This document shows, one piece after another, positions 1 to 9,389 of a stretch of DNA of 64,000 bases. Below the pieces are notes generated by a model. The model worked only from the letters and a program-made list of their open reading frames with translations. It was not told the DNA's origin and made no database searches. Origin of the DNA: Brevundimonas sp. A19_0 (GTDB taxonomy: Bacteria; Pseudomonadota; Alphaproteobacteria; Caulobacterales; Caulobacteraceae). The stretch spans positions 62,001 to 126,000 of the forward strand of contig NZ_JAGHQP010000003.1 in assembly GCF_017744255.1 (NCBI RefSeq), read 5' to 3'. The position numbers and the translations under genes were made by a program. Positions within the stretch are counted from its first letter, which is position 1; every line of letters begins with the position of its first letter.

Positions 1-892
1 CCAGCGCCTGCGCCACGCCCAGAGCGGCCAGCGCATTGGCGACATTGTGCGCGCCGGGCACCTGCAGGGCGACCTCGGCCCCGTCCACCCGGAACCGCAT
101 GCCGGTGGCCGTCGCCTCGACCTCGGTGGCGCACAGATCGGCCGCCGGATCGCCCAGCGAAAAGGTCAGCCGTCGGTCAGCGGGCAGGCTGTCCGCCAGC
201 GTCCGTGTCTCGTCATTGTCGAGGTTCAGGACAGCGACGTCCGCATGACCGGCAAACCCGCCGAACAGGGCGCGCAACTCCTCCATCGACTTGTGGTCCA
301 GCGAGATGTTGGACACGACGGCCACGGTCGGGCGGTACAGCTGGATCGAGCCGTCGGACTCATCGACTTCGGAGACGAACAGGTCCGGCGTGCCGATGCG
401 GGCTGCGGCAAAGGGTGTGTCCTCGCGCACGAAATTGCCCATCACCGCGCCGTTCATGACCGTGGGGTCGAGGCCAGCCTGATCGAGGATCCAGGCCACC
501 ATGCCGGTGATGGTCGACTTGCCGCTGGTCCCGGCGATGCCGATGCTGCGGCCTGCGCTGTTGAACAGCTGCGACAGCATTTGCGGACGGCTGATGACGG
601 GGGCCCCCACCCGGCGGGCGGCGGCGATGTCGGGGACCGTGTCCTCGATCGCACCCGAGGCCACCACCGTCGTCGCCGGATCGGTGACGCCGGACCCGTC
701 CTGAGGATGAAGGCCGATGCCCTGAGCCTCCAGCCAGGCGAACTTTTCGGGGCTGCGGCCCTGATCGCGCGACCGGTCCGATCCCGACACCCGGGCCCCG
801 CGCGCGGCCAGGATCAGCGCCAGCGGCAGCATGCCCGACCCGCCGATGCCGCAGAAGAAATAGGAGCCGGCTGGATTGGCGTCTTGATTCAT
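1..892 (-). CDS. Mur ligase family protein (MurC/Mpl-like), 3' end outside window
   Basis: I translated the leftward frame from the ATG at 892; it stays open to the window edge (297 codons). The N-terminus has a Rossmann-type [10 protein letters not shown] motif typical of UDP-MurNAc ligases of the MurC/Mpl group. The ATP-binding loop is GTSGKST at about residues 122-128, where MurC and Mpl usually read GTHGKT. A DESDGS segment follows, as expected in the central ligase domain. The family joins an amino acid or peptide to UDP-MurNAc in the cytoplasm. The divergent neighbour 113 bp away is an LD-carboxypeptidase, which favours a murein-recycling (Mpl-like) role, but the missing C-terminal domain is needed to decide between MurC and Mpl. 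Confidence 0.85.
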   Translation of the reverse strand, partial: MNQDANPAGSYFFCGIGGSGMLPLALILAARGARVSGSDRSRDQGRSPEKFAWLEAQGIGLHPQDGSGVTDPATTVVASGAIEDTVPDIAAARRVGAPVISRPQMLSQLFNSAGRSIGIAGTSGKSTITGMVAWILDQAGLDPTVMNGAVMGNFVREDTPFAAARIGTPDLFVSEVDESDGSIQLYRPTVAVVSNISLDHKSMEELRALFGGFAGHADVAVLNLDNDETRTLADSLPADRRLTFSLGDPAADLCATEVEATATGMRFRVDGAEVALQVPGAHNVANALAALGVAQAL

Positions 893-1005
893 GGAGGCGA
901 AACCGGGGAGTGTCGGAGGAAGGCCCTGACTAGCACGGGGCGCACCGCACGCCAGAGCCGGGAGCCCGATTTGTCCGACCGCCTGCCGAACAGGGGATAC
1001 ACAGT

Positions 1006-1839
1006 ATGGGATCGGTGACGCGGATCGGCGTGGTGGCGGCCTCGTCGCGCTTCAGCAAGGCGACCGCCCAGAGAATGGAAGCCCATGTCGAGGCGCGCTT
1101 TCCGGGCGGGGACGTCAAGGTGGTCTTCCATCCGGCCTGCTTCGCCAACCACGGCCATTTTGCGGGGGACGACGCCCTGCGCGCCCGCGCCTTCCTCGAG
1201 ATGGCCAATGATCCGCGCTTCGATGCCCTGTGGTTCGCGCGCGGCGGCTACGGCTCGTGCCGGGTGGCCGAGGCTGTGCGCGATGGCCTGAAGCCCGAGG
1301 CGCGCGAGAAGCGCTATCTGGGCTATTCCGATGCCGGAAGCCTGCTGGCCACCCTGTACAAGGAGGGCTTTGCCCAGGTCGCCCACGGGCCGATGGTCGC
1401 CGATATCGGTCGGCGCGAGGGGGCCGCGGCGGTGGATCGCGCGCTGGACTGGCTGATAAAGGGCGCGACCTCGGGGCTGGAGCCCAGCCTCGACGGACGG
1501 CCCACTGTCGCCTTCAACCTGACCATTCTGGATCAACTGGTCGGCACGGCGATCGAGCCCGATTTGAGCGGCCATGTGGTCATGCTGGAAGAGGTGTCCG
1601 AGGCCCTCTACCGGATCGACCGGATGATGTTTCACCTGACCGGTCAGGCCTCGATCCGCCGCGTCGCGGGCTTCCGCCTCGGCCGGGTCAGCGACGTCAC
1701 GCCCAACGAGCCCGAGTTCGGCCTGACCCCCGAGGAGATCGTCCGCTACTGGTGCCGGCGATCCGGTATCCCCTATCTAGGCGCAGCCGACATCGGTCAT
1801 GACGCCGACAACAAGATCGTGCCTTTCGGGCCGCGCTGA
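1006..1839 (+). CDS. LD-carboxypeptidase, peptidase family S66
   Basis: 277 aa, close to the usual 300 aa of cytoplasmic LdcA enzymes, which remove the terminal D-alanine from murein tetrapeptides during recycling. The nucleophile motif of S66 is visible as RGGYGS with Ser84. Near the C-terminus a [12 protein letters not shown] segment carries the conserved histidine. The ATG at 1006 is preceded by an AGGGGA-like ribosome binding site. It diverges from a Mur ligase gene, an arrangement that fits peptidoglycan recycling. Substrate preference is inferred from the family; microcin-immunity members (MccF) share the fold, so a detoxifying role is a less likely alternative. Confidence 0.85.
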   Translation: MGSVTRIGVVAASSRFSKATAQRMEAHVEARFPGGDVKVVFHPACFANHGHFAGDDALRARAFLEMANDPRFDALWFARGGYGSCRVAEAVRDGLKPEAREKRYLGYSDAGSLLATLYKEGFAQVAHGPMVADIGRREGAAAVDRALDWLIKGATSGLEPSLDGRPTVAFNLTILDQLVGTAIEPDLSGHVVMLEEVSEALYRIDRMMFHLTGQASIRRVAGFRLGRVSDVTPNEPEFGLTPEEIVRYWCRRSGIPYLGAADIGHDADNKIVPFGPR

Positions 1840-2012
1840 CGGGAAAATCGGGCGCTGACATGCCCGTGGGCTCGCCCCTGCGGGGAAGGGGGTCGACTCC
1901 CCGGCCGCGTCGCGCCAGATGGTCCCATGCGGGTTAAGGGGCTGTTAACCTTGAAATCTTCCGTGCAGGCAACGGACCTCCCGGATCAGCGCCTGATCCG
2001 GGGCATGGCGAC

Positions 2013-4583
2013 GTGACCGGGGCGCGGGCCGGCGCGCGCGCGGCGCTCATCCCCCTGTTCCTTGTGGCGCTGGGGGTGGTGGGCATCGAGAACGCCCTGA
2101 CCCGCTACTTCGCCGTCGCGAAGTGGTCCGAGTACGGCTACTGGATCATCTCGATCGTCATGGCGGGCTTTGCCCTGTCCGGCGTCGTGGTCGCCCTGTT
2201 CCGGGATACGGTCGAGCGGTACGGGACGTGGCTGCGCGCCATCCTGCCCGGCGCCATGGTTCTGGCCGCCGCGCTCGGCTACGAGCGGATCGCGCGCAAC
2301 CCCTTCAACCCGCTTCAGCTGCAGAACCCCGCCACCTGGGCCGATCAGCTGACCAATATCGCGGGCTACTACGGGGCGCTTCTGCCGTTCTTCTTTCTGG
2401 CCGGGCTCTACATCGCCCTGATCTTCATCCTGAACCCACGCGAGATCGGGCGGGTCTATGCCTATGACCTGATCGGCGCCGGTCTGGGGTCAGCCGTGGC
2501 GCTGGGCCTGATGTTCCTCGTCCATCCCTTCCTGCTGGCGCCGCTGCTGCTGGTGCCGCTGGCGCTGGCGCCGTTGTTCCAGCCGGGCCGCCACAGTGCC
2601 CTGGGCGGGGCGGTGGCGGGCGGGGCGCTGGTGCTGGGCGAGGCCATCCTGCTGCTGGGCACGCCGCCCGCCTATTCCGAATTCAAGGCCGTCTATGCCT
2701 CGATGAACACCCAGGGCGCCGATGTGGTGGCCGAGGTACGACGCCCGCGCGGCCACTATCTGATGCTCGACAATTTCACCGAGCGGGTCGACGCCGACGT
2801 CTCCAACAATGCCTCGATGATGGGGGTCGATGGGCCGCCCGCCACCTATGGCCTGTATCGCGACGGCAGCCGGATCGCGGCCCTGCCCAAGGCGGGCGGG
2901 CTGACCGGCACCTATGCCGACAGCGCCCTCTCCGCGGCGCCCTATCGCCTGCGACCGGGGGCCGAGGTGCTGATCCTCGGGGCGTCCGGCGGCTTCCGTC
3001 TGGCCGAGGCACGGGCGCTCGGCGCCAGCCGCCAGCAGGTGGTGGAGAGTGAGCCGGTCCTGCGTCAGGCCCTGATCCACGGTCTCGGCCCCGCGCGCGG
3101 TCTGGCATTGGGCGAGGACATCCAGCTGTCAGAGGGCGGACCGCTGGCGGTCGCCTGGGCGCACAGCGCGGGCGGTCCGGACGAGGGCTTTCACGTGATC
3201 GACGTCTCGTCCGACTTCATCGACGCGGCCCCGGCCAATGCCACGGCCCTGACGGTCGAGGCCATGCAGGCCTATCTGGCGGCGCTGAAGCCCGACGGCA
3301 TGATCTCTGTGCCGGTCTCGATCCGCGACTTCCCGGTCTATGCCTTCCGGGTGATGAGCACGGCGCGCGAGGCCCTGCTGCGCTCCGGGATCGAGCATGC
3401 CGAGGCCCACGTCATGGTCTACCGGTCGGCCTGGAATGCTCGCATCCTCATCTCGCCGACGCCGTGGAGCGAGGCGGATGTGACAGCGCTTGAGGCCTTT
3501 GCCTCGGCCCGGTCCTTCGATGTGTCGTGGCGGCCCGGTCTGGATGTCGATGCGGCGCGTGCCGGCCTGTTCAACGACCTGCCCGTTGTGTCGTTCGAGA
3601 GCGGCACAGTGGTCTCACAGGGCACGGACGACGCCATCGCGCGTGAGGCCGAGGCCATTCTGCAAGGGCGCGACAGCCCCTCCAGCCGCGCCTTCAACAT
3701 CCGGCCCCAGACGCTGGATCGCCCGGCCTGGTACGCTTCGCTGCGACTGGACCGCACCGCCACCCTGATCCATCGGCTGGAGGTCCTGCCGCAGGCCGAG
3801 ATCGGCGCCCTGGTCAATCTGGTGGTGCTGGGCCAGGCGGCGGTGATCGCCCTGCTGGTTCTGGCCGCGCCCCTGCTGTTCCGTCGGCGCCGCAGCGGAC
3901 CGCCTGAACCGCGCCGCCTGTGGCCGGTCTTCTACTTCCCCAGCCTCGGCCTCGGCTTCCTGCTGATCGAGATCTTCCTGATCGACAAGGCGGCCTTCTA
4001 TCTCAACGACTATTCCTCGGCCTTCGCCCTGGTCCTGACGTCGATGCTGATCTTCTCGGGCCTCGGCAGTCTGATCGCCGGGCGGATGGGGGCCATGCCC
4101 AAGGTCGCCGCCTTCATCTCGCTGGTCGTGGTGCTGGGCTGGATCGGCCTGATGCTGACCGGCGCCGAAGAGATACTGATGACCACCCTCGACCAGCCCG
4201 TCTGGGTGCGGGGTCTGATCGTGCTGGCGACCGCCGCGCCGGTCTCGCTGGCGTTGGGCCTGCCGTTCCCGCTGGGCCTGATCCAGGTGGGCGAGGGCCG
4301 GATGCTGCCCTGGGCCTGGGGGCTGAACGGGGCCTTTTCCGTGGTGGCCACGCCGCTGGCCAATCTGATGTCGCGCGAGGTCGGCTTCTCCTCCCTGCTG
4401 ATGGTCGGGGCCGGACTGTACGTCCTGGCCTTCCTGGCGCTGCCGGTCGGGTGCGCCGCCGGCCGGACACGCCACCCCGTGGTCCTCGAAGACCCCGAGC
4501 CCGCGCCAGAGGCCGCCCCGTCCGAGAATGAGCCCGATCCCTTTCCTGCCGCGTCCCCCGCGCAGAATGGAGACCTGTCATGA
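2013..4583 (+). CDS. Multi-pass membrane protein with spermidine-synthase-like domain
   Basis: 856 aa starting at a GTG. The N-terminal ~220 residues contain several hydrophobic segments. A soluble middle part follows, with a Rossmann-like VLILGASGGF motif near residues 317-326 and an acidic VES where the co-substrate would bind. The last ~260 residues are again strongly hydrophobic. This resembles the fused membrane/spermidine-synthase proteins whose catalytic domain is often degenerate; here the usual GGGDGG loop is replaced by GASGG, so aminopropyltransferase activity is doubtful. Its stop overlaps the start of the next gene (ATGA), so the two are translationally coupled. The C-terminal tail is rich in Pro, Glu and Ala. 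Confidence 0.75.
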   Translation: MTGARAGARAALIPLFLVALGVVGIENALTRYFAVAKWSEYGYWIISIVMAGFALSGVVVALFRDTVERYGTWLRAILPGAMVLAAALGYERIARNPFNPLQLQNPATWADQLTNIAGYYGALLPFFFLAGLYIALIFILNPREIGRVYAYDLIGAGLGSAVALGLMFLVHPFLLAPLLLVPLALAPLFQPGRHSALGGAVAGGALVLGEAILLLGTPPAYSEFKAVYASMNTQGADVVAEVRRPRGHYLMLDNFTERVDADVSNNASMMGVDGPPATYGLYRDGSRIAALPKAGGLTGTYADSALSAAPYRLRPGAEVLILGASGGFRLAEARALGASRQQVVESEPVLRQALIHGLGPARGLALGEDIQLSEGGPLAVAWAHSAGGPDEGFHVIDVSSDFIDAAPANATALTVEAMQAYLAALKPDGMISVPVSIRDFPVYAFRVMSTAREALLRSGIEHAEAHVMVYRSAWNARILISPTPWSEADVTALEAFASARSFDVSWRPGLDVDAARAGLFNDLPVVSFESGTVVSQGTDDAIAREAEAILQGRDSPSSRAFNIRPQTLDRPAWYASLRLDRTATLIHRLEVLPQAEIGALVNLVVLGQAAVIALLVLAAPLLFRRRRSGPPEPRRLWPVFYFPSLGLGFLLIEIFLIDKAAFYLNDYSSAFALVLTSMLIFSGLGSLIAGRMGAMPKVAAFISLVVVLGWIGLMLTGAEEILMTTLDQPVWVRGLIVLATAAPVSLALGLPFPLGLIQVGEGRMLPWAWGLNGAFSVVATPLANLMSREVGFSSLLMVGAGLYVLAFLALPVGCAAGRTRHPVVLEDPEPAPEAAPSENEPDPFPAASPAQNGDLS

Positions 4584-5590
4584 CCATCGACCGTAGACGC
4601 CTGCTCGCCGGAGGGGCCGCCCTGGCCGGGGCCGGCAGCCTGGCGGCCTGTGACGAGGCGACCCGCGACCGCCTGCAGGCCCGGCTGAACCCCACCCGCA
4701 CCGGCGGCGGAGGCAGCGCCCCCGCCGGTCCGGCCACGCCGGCGGCAGCTCCGGAAACGGCCGACAGCGCTGTGTCCGAGACAGTGCGCATGCCCTCGCA
4801 GCCCTGGACCTATGAGGCCTTTGTCACCGCCATGGCGGCGTCCGAGCGGCCCAGCGCCCTGACCGAGGCCCAGTTCGACCAGATTCAGGCGCGCAAGCCC
4901 GCCGCCATCCAGCGCATCAAGACCTATCTGGACGGCAAGTTCGGCGCCGCCGACCCCCGCGTGGTCCAGGCCTTCGAGAGCGTGCCGCGCGACTTCTATC
5001 ACTATGCCTATGCCGCCCAGGCCTCGACGGCGTACCAGGCCTATGAGGACAATCCCAAGCCCTGGGCCATCGGCCATGGCTCGGTGCTCAGCGACTATCT
5101 GGGCCAGGCCTATATGACCCAGCTGGCCGAACCCAAACCCACCGATGTCACGCTGGAAATCGGGACCGGCTCGGGCTTTCAGTCGTCCCTGCTGTCGCGG
5201 ATCGTGCGCGATTCCTACACCATCGAGATCATCGAGCCGGTGGGCCGCGCGGTCAGCAAGATCTTCAAGCCGCTGGGCTATGACAACGTCCACGCCCGGG
5301 TCGGCGACGGCTATTTCGGCTGGCCCGAGGTCGAGGGCGGGTTCGACACCATCATGCTGACCTGTGTGGCCCAGTACGCTCCGCCCGAACTGTTCCGGCA
5401 GCTGAAGCCCGGCGGCAAGCTGATCATCCCGATCGGCCAGCCCTTCCGCAGGGGCCAGGTGCTGTACGTCTATACCAAGGACGAGGATGGCCGGGTGCGA
5501 TCGCGCCGCGACGTGGGCGTCTTCTTCATTCCCATGACCGGCGCCATGCAGAACCGGCCGCGACCCCAGGGCGCAGCCTCGGGCGGCTGA
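4580..5590 (+). CDS. Protein-L-isoaspartate O-methyltransferase-like protein with Tat/lipoprotein signal
   Basis: 336 aa. The N-terminus reads DRRRLLAGG, then an Ala/Gly-rich hydrophobic stretch ending in LAAC (Cys24), so it looks like a Tat-type signal with a lipobox. A Pro/Gly/Ala-rich linker follows to about residue 70. The rest matches the PCMT family: GHGSVLSDYLGQAYM (the SAM/isoaspartate region) and motif I LEIGTGSGFQ at residues 192-201. Canonical Pcm is a cytosolic protein of about 210 aa that repairs isoaspartyl residues; the same window holds a Pcm-like copy of that size near 61.4-62.1 kb. Export of a SAM-dependent enzyme is unusual, since SAM is cytosolic. The gene overlaps the preceding membrane protein gene by 4 bp. 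Confidence 0.75.
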   Translation: MTIDRRRLLAGGAALAGAGSLAACDEATRDRLQARLNPTRTGGGGSAPAGPATPAAAPETADSAVSETVRMPSQPWTYEAFVTAMAASERPSALTEAQFDQIQARKPAAIQRIKTYLDGKFGAADPRVVQAFESVPRDFYHYAYAAQASTAYQAYEDNPKPWAIGHGSVLSDYLGQAYMTQLAEPKPTDVTLEIGTGSGFQSSLLSRIVRDSYTIEIIEPVGRAVSKIFKPLGYDNVHARVGDGYFGWPEVEGGFDTIMLTCVAQYAPPELFRQLKPGGKLIIPIGQPFRRGQVLYVYTKDEDGRVRSRRDVGVFFIPMTGAMQNRPRPQGAASGG

Positions 5591-5633
5591 CGCCCTCTGG
5601 TCATCGTCCCGGCTTCGGGCCAAACAGGAAGCC

Positions 5634-6590
5634 ATGGACCGCCGCAGCTTCCTCATCCGAACGGGCGTGATCGCCGGGGCCGTCGGCGGTGGCTGGTGGC
5701 TGAAGGATCATGTGCTGTGGCGCGCGCCGGGCGTCGCCTTTGCCGCGGACGGCCGCACCCCCTGGATGCCCTATGTCTCGCGCGTGCTGAGCCCCACCGT
5801 CAGCCTCCGGCTGGCCGGGCGCGACGTCACCGCCCTGGTCGACAGCGGCGCCCAGTATTCCGTGATCGACAAGACCTTCCACGAGGCGATTGCCGCCGAC
5901 CTCGGTCCGCGCCCGCTGTTCGACATTCCTCTCGTCGCCTATGGCGTCGGCGGCCAGCCCCAGATGGGGCAAGGCGTTCGGCTGGACGTGGCGATGGAGG
6001 GGCTCAGCCTCACCGGCCTGCGCTGCGCCATCCTCGACCTCGGCCCGCTGGCCGACGAGCGGGGCCTGTCGGCACCCCTGATCCTGGGTCAGGATGTGCT
6101 GAAGCTGATGCAGCTGGAACTGGATCTGAACGACCGTCGCCTGCGCCTGCACGCGGCGGGGCAGGTCGCGCCGGCCGGACAGTGGACGCGGCTGCCGGTC
6201 CGGCGACGGGGGACCAGTCTGGTCGCGCCGGTGCAGGTCGAGGGGCATCCGCTCGAGGCGGTGGTCGATACCGGCGCCACCTCCATCCTCAGCCTCAGCG
6301 GAAAGGCCGCCGAGGATGCCGGCCTGCGTGACGGGCGCACGGTCACAGCCGGTGACAGTCTGGTGCTGGGCGGATCGGTACGCGCCGATGTGGTGCAGGT
6401 CGACCATCTGGCCGCCGCCGGTCAGACCTTCACCAATGTGCCGGTGCCCATCTATGGCGCTGTCGGCCTGCCGGGGGTGCCGACGGCCCTGCTGGGCATG
6501 CAGGCGTTCCGCGATCAGGGCCTGCTGGTCGATGTGGGCGGCGGCGCCCTTTACCGCACCGCCCAGCTGGACCTGACCGTGGTTCAGTAG
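5634..6590 (+). CDS. Retropepsin-like aspartic protease with two protease repeats and Tat signal
   Basis: 318 aa. It begins with a clear twin-arginine signal (DRRSFLIRTG) followed by a hydrophobic segment, so the mature protein is predicted in the periplasm. Two copies of the retropepsin active-site signature are visible: ALVDSGAQYS with Asp70 and AVVDTGATSI with Asp near residue 211. A single chain with two such lobes could form a pseudo-dimeric active site like pepsin. It is preceded by the exported PCMT-like gene in the same direction. Its stop overlaps the convergent zinc peptidase gene by a few bases. The substrate cannot be told from the sequence. Confidence 0.8.
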   Translation: MDRRSFLIRTGVIAGAVGGGWWLKDHVLWRAPGVAFAADGRTPWMPYVSRVLSPTVSLRLAGRDVTALVDSGAQYSVIDKTFHEAIAADLGPRPLFDIPLVAYGVGGQPQMGQGVRLDVAMEGLSLTGLRCAILDLGPLADERGLSAPLILGQDVLKLMQLELDLNDRRLRLHAAGQVAPAGQWTRLPVRRRGTSLVAPVQVEGHPLEAVVDTGATSILSLSGKAAEDAGLRDGRTVTAGDSLVLGGSVRADVVQVDHLAAAGQTFTNVPVPIYGAVGLPGVPTALLGMQAFRDQGLLVDVGGGALYRTAQLDLTVVQ

Positions 6591-7435
6591 CCGCGGAAGG
6601 TGTCGCAGGACGCCGGGTCACCCGACTGATAGCCGCGCCGCAGCCACTCGACCCGCTGGGCCGAGGTGCCGTGGGTGAAGCCGTCGGGCGAGACACGACC
6701 GCCGTTGCGCTGTTGCAGGGTGTCGTCCCCGATGGCCGAGGCGGTCTTCAGCCCCTCTTCCAGATCGCCGGTCGTCAGCGCCACCTCGCCACCCGAGACG
6801 CGGGCGGCATTGGCCGCCCATACCCCTGCATAACAGTCGGCCTGCAGCTCCAGCGCCACGGAGAACCGGTTGGCCTCGGCCTGGCTGGTCGCGCGGGCCT
6901 GGGCCTTGCGCACATCGTCCGAGGCGCCCGTCAGGGTCTGGACGTGGTGGCCGAATTCGTGAGCGATCACATAGGCCTTGGCGAAGTCCGCGCCCGAGGC
7001 GCCCAGCTGGGTCTGCATCTGCTGCCAGAAGCCAAGGTCGAGATAGACGGTCTGGTCGGTCGGGCAATAGAAGGGCCCCATGGCCGACTGGCCAAAGCCG
7101 CAGCCTGTAGCCGTGCCCGTCTCGTACAGCACCACGGTCGGCGCCCGGTAGCCCATCAGCAGGTCCGACCAGACGGCGTTCACATTGCCGCCGATCACAT
7201 CGACGAACAGGCCGGCATCGTCCTCGGGCGTGCCGCGCTCGCCCTCGGCCTGACTGCCCGCGGCGCCCAGCTGGGTCGCCACCTGGGTGGTGGTCTCGGG
7301 CGAGATGCCGAAGATGAAATAGCCCAGCAGCGCCAGCACGGTGACGCCCAGGCCACCCCCGGCGATTCCGCCCACGCCCATGCCGCGCCGGTCCTCAATT
7401 CCGCCGCCGCCGCGTTGTCCACCTCTCCAGCGCAT
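6584..7435 (-). CDS. Neutral zinc metallopeptidase, YpfJ family
   Basis: 283 aa. Gly/Arg-rich N-terminus (MRWRGGQRGGGG), then one transmembrane segment at about residues 29-43, then an extracytoplasmic domain. The zinc site is HEFGHH (His159, Glu160, His163). Further family features are a conserved CGFGQSAMGPFYCP segment and the C-terminal stretch ending in SCDTF. This is the zinc_peptidase/YpfJ family, widespread in bacteria with poorly known substrates. It converges on the aspartic protease gene with a 7-bp overlap of the 3' ends. Confidence 0.88.
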   Translation of the reverse strand: MRWRGGQRGGGGIEDRRGMGVGGIAGGGLGVTVLALLGYFIFGISPETTTQVATQLGAAGSQAEGERGTPEDDAGLFVDVIGGNVNAVWSDLLMGYRAPTVVLYETGTATGCGFGQSAMGPFYCPTDQTVYLDLGFWQQMQTQLGASGADFAKAYVIAHEFGHHVQTLTGASDDVRKAQARATSQAEANRFSVALELQADCYAGVWAANAARVSGGEVALTTGDLEEGLKTASAIGDDTLQQRNGGRVSPDGFTHGTSAQRVEWLRRGYQSGDPASCDTFRGY

Positions 7436-7512
7436 GATGCCCTCCCTGTTCGTCCCGTTTGAAGCTTAACGGCGAACGCCGGTCGAGCGAAAGGGATGCG
7501 CGGATCAGGCGA

Positions 7513-7902
7513 TCAGTCGTCCCGGTCCAGCCAGCGGTCGATCTCGCCGGTGCGGGCCTCGACCTCCTCGCGCCGCGCGCGGGCCTGTGCCGGTGTGCCG
7601 GGAGGAATGGGCGGCGGCGGCACCAGCGCGGGTGTCTGGCGCTGGCGTTCCAGATCGGCGACCGCGCGCGCGGCTTGCGCCCGGCCCCGCTCGGCCTCGG
7701 CCTGACGCAGGTCGGCCCCGGTGCGCAGCCGGTCGATCTCATAGCGGTGCTGCTCGACCGCATACCCGCCCGGCGGCGGCAGGGTCCCCACGCGCGGTGG
7801 CGGCGCGATATAAGGCGGCGGCAGGCTCTGGGCTTCGGCCGCCGTGGCGCCGGCCAGGGCCAGACCAGAGGCAAGACCGGACAGGATCAGGGGACGGGTC
7901 AT
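7513..7902 (-). CDS. Secreted Pro-rich hypothetical protein with coiled region
   Basis: 129 aa from the ATG at 7902; the same frame is open farther upstream but only this start gives a signal peptide (MTRPLILSGLASGLALAGATAAEAQ). The mature part has a Pro-rich segment (PPPYIAPPPR), an Arg/Glu/Ala-rich amphipathic helix at about residues 55-90, a second proline run, and a charged C-terminus ending in WLDRDD. I do not recognise a family. The composition suggests a periplasmic structural or envelope-associated protein. It is divergent from the RibD-like gene. Confidence 0.6.
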   Translation of the reverse strand: MTRPLILSGLASGLALAGATAAEAQSLPPPYIAPPPRVGTLPPPGGYAVEQHRYEIDRLRTGADLRQAEAERGRAQAARAVADLERQRQTPALVPPPPIPPGTPAQARARREEVEARTGEIDRWLDRDD

Positions 7903-7989
7903 GGGAGCATACTGACACGGAAAGCGTGCCATTTCATGGCCGTTGATCGGCGGATGCGCCGGGCGACAGTTGGAGCTAGTCTCGCGGCC

Positions 7990-8547
7990 ATGGGAACCCT
8001 GACCTTCAGCCTGAACCTGACCCTCGACGGCTGCGTCGACCATCAGGAGGGAATCGCCGATGACGAGACCCACGCCTTCTTCACCCGCATGATGGACGAC
8101 GCCGGCGCCATGCTGTGGGGCCGTGTCACCTATGAGATGATGGAGGGCTACTGGCCCGCCGTGGCGCGTGGTGAGGTCGAGGCACCCCCGGCCGTCCGCG
8201 AGTGGGCGATCAAGCTTGAGACCAAGCCGAAATATGTGGTCTCGACCACGCGCCCCGACTTTCCCTGGACGAACAGCCACGCCCTGACCGGGGACCTGCG
8301 CACGGCGGTGCAGGGGTTGAAGGAGGCCACACCCGACGGTGTGCTGCTGGGCAGCGGCCAGTTGGCGGTCGCGCTGGACCGGCTGGACCTGATCGACGAC
8401 TACCGCTTCCTGATCCACCCCCGCATCGCCGGCCACGGCCCGACCCTCCACCAGGCGGGGCTGGGCGCCACACGACGGCTGGAGCGGGTCTCGACAACGC
8501 CGCTGACCAATGGCGCGATCGCCGTCCACTACCGGCGGGCGGGGTGA
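7990..8547 (+). CDS. Dihydrofolate reductase / RibD C-terminal family protein
   Basis: 185 aa. The chosen ATG at 7990 gives the typical beginning MGTLTFSLNLTLDGCVDH. Family features include the LWGRVTYEMMEGYWP segment and a GVLLGSGQLA glycine loop for NADPH. The family covers RibD reductase domains and many uncharacterised NADPH-dependent reductases; without a folate or riboflavin gene nearby, the substrate is open. It lies 38 bp upstream of the HTH-DUF4019 gene in the same direction. Confidence 0.8.
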   Translation: MGTLTFSLNLTLDGCVDHQEGIADDETHAFFTRMMDDAGAMLWGRVTYEMMEGYWPAVARGEVEAPPAVREWAIKLETKPKYVVSTTRPDFPWTNSHALTGDLRTAVQGLKEATPDGVLLGSGQLAVALDRLDLIDDYRFLIHPRIAGHGPTLHQAGLGATRRLERVSTTPLTNGAIAVHYRRAG

Positions 8548-8588
8548 GGGGCGTTTTCCTTTGAGGGCCCATCCTCTAGGCTCCCGTC

Positions 8589-9389
8589 ATGGAGACGGAC
8601 GAGGCGATCAGGTCCCTGAGCGAGAAGGAGCGACAGGCGCTCCGGCTGCTTCTTGCAGGGCACGACGCAAAGTCCAGCGCCCGGGCCCTGGGCGTGTCGC
8701 ACCATGCCGTCCATGACCGCCTGCGCCGGGCTCGACAAAAGCTGGGCACGACCGGGAGCCGCGAGGCGGCCCTCATTCTGGATGCGTGGGAGAGCCCTTC
8801 ACCCGATCCCGTCGTGCACAAACCGATCGGGGATGAGCCCCCGCCGCCTTTGCCGGATGACTCCTCCAGCGCCCAAACGAAGCGACCGGTCCCCTTCTGG
8901 TCGCAGTGGCGCGGGAAAGGATTGATCCTCATGTCCGTCACCACGCTTGTCATCGCCGCCGCCCTCACCCTCAACAGCCCGGGCGGTGCCGTGCAGAATA
9001 CCGCACCCGCCGTCCAGGGCTCGGTGGACCCGGCACCCCAGGCCCGGTCGCAGTCCATCGGCGCCGCGCGCGACTTCCTGACTCTGGTCGATGCGGGCGA
9101 CGCCGCCGCAAGCTATGAGGCGGCCGCGCCGGCCTTCCGGAATGCCCACGGTTTTGGCCTGTGGGAGCTGGGGGTGGCGTTCCACGCTCAGGAAGGCGGC
9201 GCCCAGCGTCGAACGCTCGTCTCCGTGGAACCGGACAACGCTCCCGCCAATCCGGAGTATGCGGCGCTCGAAATCCTGACCTTCGATACGATCATGATGA
9301 ATGGCGACCACAAGTCCGAGCGGCTGGCGATGGCCCTGATCGACGGGGTCTGGCGGGTCGTGACGATCGACATCAACGACATCGGATAG
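8589..9389 (+). CDS. LuxR-type HTH protein with membrane anchor and DUF4019-like domain
   Basis: 266 aa. Residues about 8-60 form a LuxR/sigma-region-4-type helix-turn-helix (LSEKERQALRLLLAG ... ALGVSHHAVHDRLRRARQKLG). A charged linker follows, then one transmembrane segment at about residues 113-132 (LILMSVTTLVIAAALTL). The remaining 130 residues resemble the DUF4019 periplasmic domain (ARDFLTLVDAGDAAASY ... DGVWRVVTIDI). A DNA-binding domain tethered to the inner membrane with an outside sensor-like domain suggests a one-component transmembrane regulator. Targets are unknown. Confidence 0.75.
   Translation: METDEAIRSLSEKERQALRLLLAGHDAKSSARALGVSHHAVHDRLRRARQKLGTTGSREAALILDAWESPSPDPVVHKPIGDEPPPPLPDDSSSAQTKRPVPFWSQWRGKGLILMSVTTLVIAAALTLNSPGGAVQNTAPAVQGSVDPAPQARSQSIGAARDFLTLVDAGDAAASYEAAAPAFRNAHGFGLWELGVAFHAQEGGAQRRTLVSVEPDNAPANPEYAALEILTFDTIMMNGDHKSERLAMALIDGVWRVVTIDINDIG

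Noticed and set aside
47..1018. Open frame of 323 codons on the plus strand at the left edge
   Set aside because: It is antisense to the Mur ligase, which shows conserved motifs in frame.
4010..5656. Open frame of 548 codons antisense to the PCMT-like gene
   Set aside because: Shadow frame with Gly/Arg/Gln-rich composition and no domain.
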